Origin: a virus | Reading direction: 5' to 3' (one strand) | Length of the DNA stretch: 64,000 bases | IMG/VR virus record: IMGVR_UViG_3300042197_003184 | Coordinates: 62,001-126,000 of that record | Shown here: in pieces, positions 21,201-28,867 of the stretch | Layout of the letters: every line of letters starts with the position of its first letter | How positions within the stretch are numbered: the first letter of the stretch is position 1 | Made by a program: the position numbers and the translations under genes | Notes under the pieces: generated by a model | What the model was told of the DNA's origin: nothing | Databases searched by the model: none | What the model saw: only the letters and a program-made list of their open reading frames with translations

Positions 21201-21945
21201 ATGAAATAATTTCTGGCGTACTATTAATAGCATTCAAAATATTTTCTTCTGCTCTCCGTGCCGTAAAATAGTTTGTATAAGATATTAATAAGCCAGTAAA
21301 GTCAGTATTATCATGGCCTCTTTTTTTCATAACATGGAAATCTCTTTGTTCTATAATACAAATGGTATTGATTTCGTTAATGTCTTGTTCTAGTTCTGAT
21401 GATTTATCAATATTGTAAATCAGGACAAACTTAGCGCCATTAGCGTTTTTATTTCCACCGATTATAGAATGTAATGCTTCGGTGTATGAAGTGCCTTCTA
21501 AAAATACATGAGTCTTCCATGGAATGTCCAATGCTAGTGTTTTACGTATAGTTTCTATTTTTTCTTGATTGTGTTTACTATGAGAAAATAAACAGAACGA
21601 TATAAATTTGGGGAGTATAGACCCACCACTGATGGTTTGACAGTGTTTTGTCAGAGTTTCTGTATTAATATCTGTAATATCTAAGACGAGATGTATTTGA
21701 ATAGCAGCATTATTTAATATAGATCTTTTAATATCTTCTATAGAAATAGAGTCTTTGTTAGTTTCGAAAGTCTCTTTGGAGAAACCCATTCTACACTGGT
21801 AGTCTTCTATTTCGTAGTATTCATCTACTACTGATAGTTTTTTATGGTTTGTAGACAGCAGATGTTCGACAACTCCGTGCTCGCAGGCTTCGTTTTGTAA
21901 CGCTGGGTGTGCAAAAAGACATTTTCTACATGATGTTTTTTTCAT
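21184..21945 (-). CDS. Cys-motif protein of glycosyltransferase cluster
   Basis: 253 residues. The first 55 residues hold a Cys-rich element (CRKC, CEHG, YQCRMGFS) that probably binds a metal or Fe-S cluster. The remainder (IQIHLVLDITDIN, FISFCLFSHSKHNQEKIETI) looks like an alpha/beta GT-A-type fold, but no DXD motif stands out. It is coupled by ATGA overlap to the 137-residue gene upstream and overlaps the nucleotidyltransferase-like gene downstream. Function not known; a role in sugar transfer is inferred from context. Confidence 0.45.
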   Translation of the reverse strand: MKKTSCRKCLFAHPALQNEACEHGVVEHLLSTNHKKLSVVDEYYEIEDYQCRMGFSKETFETNKDSISIEDIKRSILNNAAIQIHLVLDITDINTETLTKHCQTISGGSILPKFISFCLFSHSKHNQEKIETIRKTLALDIPWKTHVFLEGTSYTEALHSIIGGNKNANGAKFVLIYNIDKSSELEQDINEINTICIIEQRDFHVMKKRGHDNTDFTGLLISYTNYFTARRAEENILNAINSTPEIISYEYGT

Positions 21946-22355
21946 ATAAGATTGATTCTAGTAATAGTTGCTAATATATGATAGTCTTGATATTCTATTC
22001 TTGAAATAATAAAATTATCATCAATTAAAGCGTTTAATTTATCAATACTGAGTAATGACTTGTTATCCTGAAAAAATAACACAATATCATCATCTGATAT
22101 GCTATTATCATAGTAGGCTTTAGTAATAATTTTCGCATTAATAAATTTGAATACGGCAGTACCCCCAACCCTAATTTTAGACATAATGGATGATACTAGG
22201 TTTTGTCTTTGCTCGTTATTTAATTCATTAATATTATCGCAATATAAAGTATCTACGGAATGATTGATTATTCTATCGACCATACCAACAGAGATACTAT
22301 CGAAATTAGCAATTGATCCTTGTTTATTCCCATAAAGATAAATATTTCTACTCAT
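21942..22355 (-). CDS. Truncated methyltransferase-like protein
   Basis: 137 residues with ATGA overlaps on both sides. The middle (VDTLYCDNINELN, then SSIMSKIRVGGTAVFKFINA) resembles the post-motif half of class I SAM-dependent methyltransferases, where a carboxylate-bearing strand is followed by an LxxGGxxxF turn. The usual N-terminal glycine-rich SAM-binding motif is absent, so it is either a degenerate enzyme or a repurposed half fold. It could belong to nucleotide or glycan decoration with the surrounding genes. Confidence 0.45.
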   Translation of the reverse strand: MSRNIYLYGNKQGSIANFDSISVGMVDRIINHSVDTLYCDNINELNNEQRQNLVSSIMSKIRVGGTAVFKFINAKIITKAYYDNSISDDDIVLFFQDNKSLLSIDKLNALIDDNFIISRIEYQDYHILATITRINLI

Positions 22356-23197
22356 ATTGTAAATGGCTCCCCTGCTTGTTTAATAAAAATCTCCGATATA
22401 GCTCCATCAAATACCTCAAAGCTATGAGACTGTAAAAGGCGGTTTCTTATATCTAGGTTTCTTTTTTTATCGTAATTTTTTATGGATTTCTGTATACTGT
22501 CATTCAGGCTATTACTGTCTTTAAAGGTTAGTATATGATCATGATCATAGGTATGATTAGATATAATAGAACATCCACAAACAGAGGCAAACAAAGTATT
22601 AACATAACCATCAAATATCAGAGCAACTTTATATTGATTCAGATTGTCCGCTATACTGTCTAAATTATTAAATTCCGTTATTATACCCGCATCTGGTAGT
22701 ATATCTAAAATTTGCTGATGAATAATTCTGCATTGTCTTATATTCTGATTGGATACTAATACTATAGATTTTCTGTTCTGTTCATTGATAGGGTATTCTG
22801 GAATACCAATTTTCATAGTATCTATTTTTATGGGCCAAGCTTTAGCTACAGACTCATTGAAACATATCTTGGTTATGTTTTTAAGAGAGTTATTCAATAT
22901 AATGAGGTCTTCTTTTTTTAAATAGGTCGCCGGTAAATTATCTATAAATACTAGACCATTAATATATTCTTGAAACATAATGGTTTTGATACTTTGATGA
23001 TCTAAGTAGTTGGTAGATACGCACAGTGACCAGTCTGTGCTTACTCCGCAACTAGAGTGTAGTATGTTAGCTTTTTTTATTTTGTATAATATTAGGTCTA
23101 TAATAGAACTATTTGAGTTGCTAATAATATTCAAACCATGATTGTGTTTAATCTTGGCTGCTGTATTAATAATATTGGCTGTGGCTGAGTGTTGCAT
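22352..23197 (-). CDS. Putative GT-B-like glycosyltransferase
   Basis: 281 residues, coupled by ATGA overlap to the next gene. An N-terminal alpha/beta half ends near KIGIPEYPI. A second Rossmann-like half starts at SIVLVSNQNIRQCRI and carries DGYVNTLFASVCGCSIISNH, parallel to the SLEAVSCGCSLVSS segment of the other putative transferase in this cluster. The two may be distant paralogs. The sugar and acceptor cannot be read from the sequence. Confidence 0.5.
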   Translation of the reverse strand: MQHSATANIINTAAKIKHNHGLNIISNSNSSIIDLILYKIKKANILHSSCGVSTDWSLCVSTNYLDHQSIKTIMFQEYINGLVFIDNLPATYLKKEDLIILNNSLKNITKICFNESVAKAWPIKIDTMKIGIPEYPINEQNRKSIVLVSNQNIRQCRIIHQQILDILPDAGIITEFNNLDSIADNLNQYKVALIFDGYVNTLFASVCGCSIISNHTYDHDHILTFKDSNSLNDSIQKSIKNYDKKRNLDIRNRLLQSHSFEVFDGAISEIFIKQAGEPFTI

Positions 23198-23198
23198 A

Positions 23199-24206
23199 TT
23201 ATATTAATCTAGATATCGGTATAGTATTTTTTTGACGAGGTTTTTCTGGTTGTTTATAGACAAATTCTCTCATATTGTTAATCAAAGAGTTGGTGAGAAC
23301 AGAAGCGTGATTATCATCTGGTAAATATTTTCTATGTTCGTTAGAGTAGCACGGAACGTCAACAATAACGGTATTATCTTCATCCATAATATGATTATTC
23401 ACAACTTCTGCAATTTCTTTGTGAAGAACTGTCGTACTACGAGAAAAACAAAGCAGGGTTTCACAAGTTTTATGTAAGGCAATTTGGTCTTGTATGCTCA
23501 TAGGGGTGAATAAGAACAGCTCTACTAGACTCTTATTAGATACATTAATATTGAGTTCTTGTTTGGTTTGTTGAATAAATCTGGTCAGATCCTTCTGGTC
23601 CTCAGAGTCTCCGGTAATTGACAGAATAATACTCTGTCCATCTCTGCATCTAAAAGCTATGTAGAAAGATAGTAGTATTTTTTTTATTAAGTCGTGTTCA
23701 CGCTTATAGTGAAAAAAACCATAGAATTTATGGTTGTAGTTGTGTGCCCCAAAATTAAATCTTTTATCTCCTATCGCAGATATTGTTTCAGATAAATCCA
23801 CGTCTGTTTTAAGTATTTTAGACTTGATCTCCGACTTTAGCAATAGGCTTATATCCTGATCTGTATTAACTATAACTTTATCAAACCTATTTAAATTTTC
23901 GATAATACGATCATCTGTTATATTAGAGTAGCCTCCAAATATTGGTATCGCAACGTGTTGTGGAAAAAAACCAGAATAAGCTAGTTTATCTATTGGGAGA
24001 TGCTGTATGCAGCAATCATATTTCTCAGACCCGGACGTTTTTTCTAGTTTAGAGATTGATTCGTTAATGGGACTATATGGGTTATTTTCCAAATAAAATG
24101 GTCTTAAATGTAACATATGACTATCTTGTAACGTTTTTATATACCGACGACTAATTTCGCCATAGTGCGTGTCGTCCCTATATGGTCCCAGATATAAAAT
24201 ATTCAT
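23199..24206 (-). CDS. Putative GT-B-like glycosyltransferase
   Basis: 335 residues beginning MNILYLGPYRDDTHYGEISR, a typical GT-B N-terminal strand and loop. A linker region (FNFGAHNYNHKFYGFFHYKR) leads into a second half with SIILSITGDSEDQKDL. A late segment HKTCETLLCFSRSTTVLHKEIAE occupies the place of the donor-binding E-x7-E motif. It overlaps the upstream 556-residue transferase by four bases (ATGA), so the two are translationally coupled. Substrates unknown. Confidence 0.55.
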   Translation of the reverse strand: MNILYLGPYRDDTHYGEISRRYIKTLQDSHMLHLRPFYLENNPYSPINESISKLEKTSGSEKYDCCIQHLPIDKLAYSGFFPQHVAIPIFGGYSNITDDRIIENLNRFDKVIVNTDQDISLLLKSEIKSKILKTDVDLSETISAIGDKRFNFGAHNYNHKFYGFFHYKREHDLIKKILLSFYIAFRCRDGQSIILSITGDSEDQKDLTRFIQQTKQELNINVSNKSLVELFLFTPMSIQDQIALHKTCETLLCFSRSTTVLHKEIAEVVNNHIMDEDNTVIVDVPCYSNEHRKYLPDDNHASVLTNSLINNMREFVYKQPEKPRQKNTIPISRLI

Positions 24207-25873
24207 GAAGACCCCTTGATTCTAGCATACTCTAAGTAGTCATCATTGAATACAACCTTACCATGCCTTACTCTCTCCGAATTATTGATGTTATCTATAT
24301 AAGTAGAGATAGTTTCTTCCATATTGTTGAGGCCGTATGAATCGATAGTGGTTCCGCTTTGAACGAATCCATAATCTAAATCCTTAAGCATATCTAGAAA
24401 AAACATAGAAGACATTAGTTGATAGTTGTGTAGATGGTTATTGCATATGTTTATTAGAAGATCAAAATATTGACCATTAATTTGTTGTTTATCTAGGGAT
24501 TGGATAGGTACCAAATGTCTGGGATCAATATCCCAATTTGATCTGAAACCTTTGGCATCTAATTTATCTAGATACGCCTCCCACTTTTTTGCAACATCAT
24601 CCCAGTTATAATATTTTTCTGTGAGTTTTCTGGTTTTAGTTTTGATCTTATCGAGTTCCTCCGAAGACATAGCCAACAAACACAATAACTTATCTGCTAA
24701 ATCGTCGTTATCGGGGTAGGCCCTAAAGGCTTTAGTTTCTAGCTCTTTGAATTTTGTCTGTACTTTAATTTTTTGAGCCCCTAACTTTTCTATAATATCC
24801 ACCATAGCGCTATAATCAACAGTTAGAATTGGTAATCCACTAGCACCAGCTTCTACTTGTGGCATACCGGCTCCTTCGCATATGGCATATTGTACATAAT
24901 AGTCGAATATGTTATATATAGAAGCTAGTTGTTTGCTACTAATTCCTCTGGTCACAGTGGGAAAAGCACATGAAACCTCCATACAATTTTGGCAACCCGT
25001 AGCTGGACCACAAAATGTTTTGGCTATAATGTCATTACATTTTTTACAAGAATAGGTAAAAAAGACCCTATTAGATAGTCTATTAGATTTCAGTAGTTCT
25101 GGTATATCCCATCCGATATCTGGATAGCTTGTATGTAGATATAGAAAAGTTTTATTATATAGTGGGGAATTTTGTTTCTTTAGGTTGTCAAGTACTTTGC
25201 GAAAAGATATCAATAGATCTGGGATGAGTTTTCTTTTTTGGTTCCTCATAACGGACCCAACGATTACAGAATCTTCTGGTAACCCAAGATTTTGTTTAAT
25301 AGTGCGCTTTATAGAATCATTAACGGGTTTAAATGTCTCAAGATCCACACCCGGGGCTGCTGTATCAATATAATTTATTTGATTCGATGTTTGGTCTAAT
25401 AAAACCTTCGCACCCCAGTCCGAATATGTAAAGACGGCATCCGCGGAGAGATACGTGTCTAGCCATGATTCTTGTTGAGGGGCCGAATCAACTGTTGGCA
25501 TTAGTATCCAATGAAAATATTTTCTCAGAGGAGATGTTGCCTGATAATGGCTCATCCAGTAGTCTCTTACGTCTATTACTACATCTGGTTTAAAGTCCAA
25601 CAGAACCTTTTCGAATCTCCATCTACCAAATTGGTTATCTGGTCTAGATGTATATTCCTTATGTCTGGGGTCGTCGTTACCGACAGCATTGGCATAATAT
25701 CTCCATTTGATGGTTACGTCCTTGGGATCATTCACCAAGCCATACGAAGCAAATTCAGCTATTTCATATTTGTTGGTGGAGTGTAGCCGAGATAAAAGCT
25801 CTTTTGCATAGATTGCGAATCCGGAACTCAGGAAGCTTGCTTCGGAGCACATCAAAATTTTCATCTTAGACAT
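24203..25873 (-). CDS. GT4-like glycosyltransferase with Cys-rich insert
   Basis: 556 residues from the ATG at 25873 (SD-like GAGAG). An in-frame ATG at 25918 lies inside a GC-rich hairpin and is unlikely. Two-domain GT-B retaining transferase: N-terminal KILMCSEASFLSSGFAIYAK, and donor-site EGAGMPQVEAGASGLPI with an intact E-x7-E. Between the two sits an insert with CKKCND, CGPATGCQNC and MEVSC, probably a structural zinc site. A helical C-terminal extension of about 130 residues follows. This is the most complete transferase of the cluster and heads it. It could modify DNA bases, virion proteins or host glycans; the sequence does not decide. Confidence 0.75.
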   Translation of the reverse strand: MSKMKILMCSEASFLSSGFAIYAKELLSRLHSTNKYEIAEFASYGLVNDPKDVTIKWRYYANAVGNDDPRHKEYTSRPDNQFGRWRFEKVLLDFKPDVVIDVRDYWMSHYQATSPLRKYFHWILMPTVDSAPQQESWLDTYLSADAVFTYSDWGAKVLLDQTSNQINYIDTAAPGVDLETFKPVNDSIKRTIKQNLGLPEDSVIVGSVMRNQKRKLIPDLLISFRKVLDNLKKQNSPLYNKTFLYLHTSYPDIGWDIPELLKSNRLSNRVFFTYSCKKCNDIIAKTFCGPATGCQNCMEVSCAFPTVTRGISSKQLASIYNIFDYYVQYAICEGAGMPQVEAGASGLPILTVDYSAMVDIIEKLGAQKIKVQTKFKELETKAFRAYPDNDDLADKLLCLLAMSSEELDKIKTKTRKLTEKYYNWDDVAKKWEAYLDKLDAKGFRSNWDIDPRHLVPIQSLDKQQINGQYFDLLINICNNHLHNYQLMSSMFFLDMLKDLDYGFVQSGTTIDSYGLNNMEETISTYIDNINNSERVRHGKVVFNDDYLEYARIKGSS

Positions 25874-25896
25874 AATTAGCTCTCTATACGAATAAG

Positions 25897-25917
25897 GGGG
25901 CGCGTGATACGCCCCCA
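25897..25917 (-). terminator. GC-rich hairpin between ssb and glycosyltransferase cluster
   Basis: A perfect 7-bp stem GGGGGCG/CGCCCCC with a 7-base loop stands out in an AT-rich setting, 22 bases after the ssb stop and before the glycosyltransferase start. On the minus strand it is followed by TTATTCG, a weak T-tract. It fits an intrinsic terminator or attenuator that would let ssb be expressed above the downstream cluster. Confidence 0.6.
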
Positions 25918-25939
25918 TATCGCTTCATCTTTTTAGATA

Positions 25940-26314
25940 TTAGAAACTAACAGGTTCCTCTTCAGCAGAAGCCTTCGATGGCTTGCTTAGCTTAGTAATC
26001 TTAGAGAAATTATTTACTCTAACCTTGAGACTACTATGCTTAACTCCGTCCTTTTCCCAGGAATCATTCCTTAAAGAACCCTCTACCAATACCAAGTCGC
26101 CCTTCTTAAAGGATGAACCTATAATCTCTGCTCCAGTATCCCATGCTTCGCAGTTAATAAAAGAAGCAACCTTATCCTTTTCTCCGTTGGACTTAGTATA
26201 CTCTCTAGACACTGCAACTGTGAAATTAACCACAGATGTCTGCTTACCGCCGGTATTAACCACTCTTAGTTCTGGATCACGAGCTAGGTTACCTCTCAGA
26301 ATTGTAATATTCAT
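25940..26314 (-). CDS. ssb: Single-stranded DNA-binding protein
   Basis: 124 residues. Typical OB-fold SSB: MNITILRGNLARDPELR start, VVNFTVAVSREY, SFINCEAWDTGAEII, KGDLVLVEGSLRNDSWEKDG. A short acidic tail ends EEEPVSF, resembling the protein-interaction tip of bacterial SSBs (usually DDDIPF). The start has AAGGAG six bases upstream and a sigma70-like promoter before it. It coats single strands during replication and recombination and probably recruits the phage replisome proteins encoded just upstream. Confidence 0.95.
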   Translation of the reverse strand: MNITILRGNLARDPELRVVNTGGKQTSVVNFTVAVSREYTKSNGEKDKVASFINCEAWDTGAEIIGSSFKKGDLVLVEGSLRNDSWEKDGVKHSSLKVRVNNFSKITKLSKPSKASAEEEPVSF

Positions 26315-26355
26315 ATCTATCTCCTTGAATCAAAAATTAAAAAACACAACACTCT

Positions 26356-26383
26356 ATCATAAAACGCCGCGCACGGGTGTCAA
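26356..26383 (-). promoter_or_regulatory. Sigma70-like promoter for ssb
   Basis: Read on the minus strand: TTGACA at 26383-26378, a 16-base spacer, then TATGAT at 26361-26356, both near consensus. Transcription would start near 26348, about 35 bases before the ssb ATG. The -35 box overlaps the stop of the polymerase C-half gene. This is the clearest promoter seen in the window and suggests use of the host housekeeping polymerase. Confidence 0.7.
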
Positions 26384-28005
26384 GACGATGGAATAAAACA
26401 CTTATCTACAACGAAAGCGTCTTTATTCTTGGTTTTGCTACCAATAAAAACCAGCACATTACCACTAAAGATATGGTGCTTATATTCTATCCACTTTTCT
26501 GGAAACAGTACAACAGAATCCACAATACCCGTATTATCCTCTATGGTTGTGAAAGCCATTTCTTGACCTGGATTTTTCCCCTTTTTTGTTTTCACTATAT
26601 TAACATTTGTAACTTCTCCAGCAATAATTATATTCTGTGATACTGTAGAGTTTTTTAGTTCTTTGCAATTAGCATTGGTCATACTAATGTCGTACGTATC
26701 CAATTTTGAACAGGTTATGGCTGCACCAAGTAGGGAACTTTCCGAATCGGATAGCCATTCTATCTTGTCAATTAAGGAATATGGCGGCTTCTTTATAAGG
26801 TTTACTAAATTAGATATAACGTCTTTTCTGTTCTTGTTGATCTTTCCATACTGTATAATATGTTCTAATGAGTGTATAATGTTTGTATTATTAGTCGCGT
26901 ATGCTGTAGAGAATTGTTCGAGTTCTTTTTTTGTAAGAGTTGATAGTATGTCGAAGTCGAATAACATCTCAGTTCTGTTTTTCTTAAAATAGTCAAAAGC
27001 CCCACACGATATTAGTGCTTTAGCTGCTGTGGATGTTATATTCATTAATACTTTAGTTAGAATATCTAACCAGCTATATGTATTGATATCTTGATTTTTG
27101 ACCAAATCTGTTAACTTGGCATATACAGAATCCCCCACACCTTTAATGTCTGTGAGACCAAAGTATATTTTATTGTCTTTGATCAGAAATAATTTATTCA
27201 TATTTCTAATATCTGGAATATGAATATCAATATTCATCTCATTAGCATTACGTACCAATTCTTTGATTTCTTGCTGAGGATCTATTTTATCTTTAGCAAA
27301 TCTTAAATACGAAGCAAAGAAAACTTTTGGAAAGTGGGCTTTGGTATATGCAGATAAATATGCATTGATAGCGTACGATACAGCATGGCTTTTATTAAAT
27401 GAATATCTCTGGCTTTTTTCGATCCAGCTAAAAATCTCATCGGCCTGATCGTCGGTTACCACTCCTTGTGTTTTGGCTCCTACTATAAACTTCTGTTTGA
27501 TCTTGGCCATTTCTTCTGGTTTCTTTTTACCAATGGCCTTTCTTAACATGTCTGCCTCTTTAAGATCGAATCCTGCTATGTTTTGTGCTATTTCCATAGC
27601 TTGTTCCTGATAAATCATCTCCCCGTATGTTGCACCAAGGGTGGTTTCCAAAGATGCATGAAAATGGTCTATGCTTTCTTGTCCATTTTTTCTGTCTATG
27701 TAGTGATTGGACACGCTTTTGCCATCTCTGATAGCCTCTAAGCACCCAGGTCTTAATATACTAATAAGAGCAGATAGTTGTTCTATATTTTCTGGACGTA
27801 ATTTTTTTGCCATAGATTGCCCAAGTCTGCTCTCCAGCTGAAAACACCCTTTGGTATTACCGCTAGATATTAAATCCCATGTTCTGTGACAATCCAAATT
27901 TATTGCTTCGATTCTAGGATCGAAATCCAAACTAACAGTACCGTCTTGTTTTTTTTCCAAAACTTTAAATTTACAACCACAATCAAATGACAAAAAATCA
28001 GGCAT
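26380..28005 (-). CDS. dnaE: DNA polymerase III alpha, C-terminal half (split DnaE)
   Basis: 541 residues that align by eye to the finger, beta-clamp-binding and OB-fold part of bacterial DnaE: CFQLESRLGQSMAKKLRPEN, ISILRPGCLEAIRDGKS, YGEMIYQEQAMEIAQNIAGF, the conserved SFNKSHAVSYAINAYL near residue 203, and a late OB fold (MAFTTIEDNTGIVDSVVLFP). The first 35 residues (FDCGCKFKVLE) are not DnaE-like and may be a small metal-binding or docking element. It lacks the PHP domain and catalytic Asps, which are in the gene at 28868-30736. Its ATG overlaps the exonuclease stop by 8 bases. It must associate with the N-half to work. Confidence 0.9.
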   Translation of the reverse strand: MPDFLSFDCGCKFKVLEKKQDGTVSLDFDPRIEAINLDCHRTWDLISSGNTKGCFQLESRLGQSMAKKLRPENIEQLSALISILRPGCLEAIRDGKSVSNHYIDRKNGQESIDHFHASLETTLGATYGEMIYQEQAMEIAQNIAGFDLKEADMLRKAIGKKKPEEMAKIKQKFIVGAKTQGVVTDDQADEIFSWIEKSQRYSFNKSHAVSYAINAYLSAYTKAHFPKVFFASYLRFAKDKIDPQQEIKELVRNANEMNIDIHIPDIRNMNKLFLIKDNKIYFGLTDIKGVGDSVYAKLTDLVKNQDINTYSWLDILTKVLMNITSTAAKALISCGAFDYFKKNRTEMLFDFDILSTLTKKELEQFSTAYATNNTNIIHSLEHIIQYGKINKNRKDVISNLVNLIKKPPYSLIDKIEWLSDSESSLLGAAITCSKLDTYDISMTNANCKELKNSTVSQNIIIAGEVTNVNIVKTKKGKNPGQEMAFTTIEDNTGIVDSVVLFPEKWIEYKHHIFSGNVLVFIGSKTKNKDAFVVDKCFIPSS

Positions 28006-28693
28006 TTACAAAAGATCCTTTAAATTTTACCTTTTTGGACATGTTACGATGTAATTTAAGAAATCTAATCAACAAGTTTGCTGTATCCTTAACGTCTTTT
28101 AAAGCGTCGTGAGAACCTTCGGCACTTAAGCCAAAATATTCTCTTACATGATCCAGAGTATAGTTCTTAAGTTCGTTGTTTCCTTCAAACCAATAAAACA
28201 TCATGTTCATAAGATCTATAACGTCTCTAGGATAAAAAAGAGAACTTCTGCCTTCTTTATTAAGGTTATTATATTTGATACTAAGTCTTTCTACAATTCT
28301 TAGATCGAATCTGTTTATGTTGTAACCAGCAGCTATAGGAGCAGTAAAGCAAGATTTTTTATCGGATCTTGTATGATACATGCTCAGATAAGAAACAAAC
28401 ATTTGCCATCCCTGATCCTGTTTTTGGAATTCTTTCCAGCTGTCCAGAATAGCAGCCTTAGTAGAGTTACGAACCTTGGCATGAAAGTCTAGCACATCAC
28501 TATCGGCGTAGTCATAGTCTGGATTGTCTTGTAGAGCAGACGGTTTGAGACTTATATTGAATTCTGAGTCTTTTACTATCTCTAACTTGAGAGGGTCCAC
28601 AATCACAGCAGCTATTTGAACTGGACTACAAATATCCGGATTCGCCCCGTCTGTTTCGAGATCGAAAACGCACAGTTTTTGAAAATTAGCCAT
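27998..28693 (-). CDS. DnaQ-like 3'-5' exonuclease
   Basis: 231 residues. DEDD exonuclease signatures: FDLETDGANPD near residue 10 (motif I, DxE), AAGYNINRFDLRIVERL (motif II), and a late GSHDALKDVKDTANLL (motif III with H and D, DEDDh type). It probably provides proofreading for the split polymerase. The gene lies exactly between the two polymerase halves, its ATG overlaps the stop of the 59-residue gene, and its own stop overlaps the C-half start. An exonuclease inside a PolIII-type unit recalls PolC, where it is fused in place. Confidence 0.85.
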   Translation of the reverse strand: MANFQKLCVFDLETDGANPDICSPVQIAAVIVDPLKLEIVKDSEFNISLKPSALQDNPDYDYADSDVLDFHAKVRNSTKAAILDSWKEFQKQDQGWQMFVSYLSMYHTRSDKKSCFTAPIAAGYNINRFDLRIVERLSIKYNNLNKEGRSSLFYPRDVIDLMNMMFYWFEGNNELKNYTLDHVREYFGLSAEGSHDALKDVKDTANLLIRFLKLHRNMSKKVKFKGSFVNA

Positions 28694-28865
28694 TAAATGT
28701 TACCTTTGTGTCGTCTGAAAAATATGTCTGATTATTTGGGTTGGTAACCGCCTGAGCATTGGTCACCTTACAACAGCTAATTCTGTTATCTTGCGTTCTG
28801 ATATACTCGATATCGTTATACAGGAAGCGCTGTCCAACCCCGATATCCCTAAAGTTTTTCTCCAT
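28686..28865 (-). CDS. Small 59-aa phage protein between polymerase halves
   Basis: A 59-codon ORF starting ATG at 28865 (MEKNFRDIGVGQRFLYNDIE) and ending TAA at 28686-28688, overlapping the exonuclease ATG. The start lies three bases before the stop end of the polymerase N-half gene, so it fits the operon exactly. The pattern of a short IGVGQRFLYNDIEYIR strand set with an RISCCKV turn and AQAV resembles small beta-barrel proteins common in phages. Function unknown; position suggests a replisome accessory. Confidence 0.7.
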   Translation of the reverse strand: MEKNFRDIGVGQRFLYNDIEYIRTQDNRISCCKVTNAQAVTNPNNQTYFSDDTKVTFNG

Positions 28866-28867
28866 AA

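Noticed and set aside
25874-25918. ATG at 25918 as start of the GT4-like transferase
   Set aside because: It falls inside the GC-rich hairpin; the ATG at 25873 has a ribosome-site-like GAGAG and begins at the normal family N-terminus.
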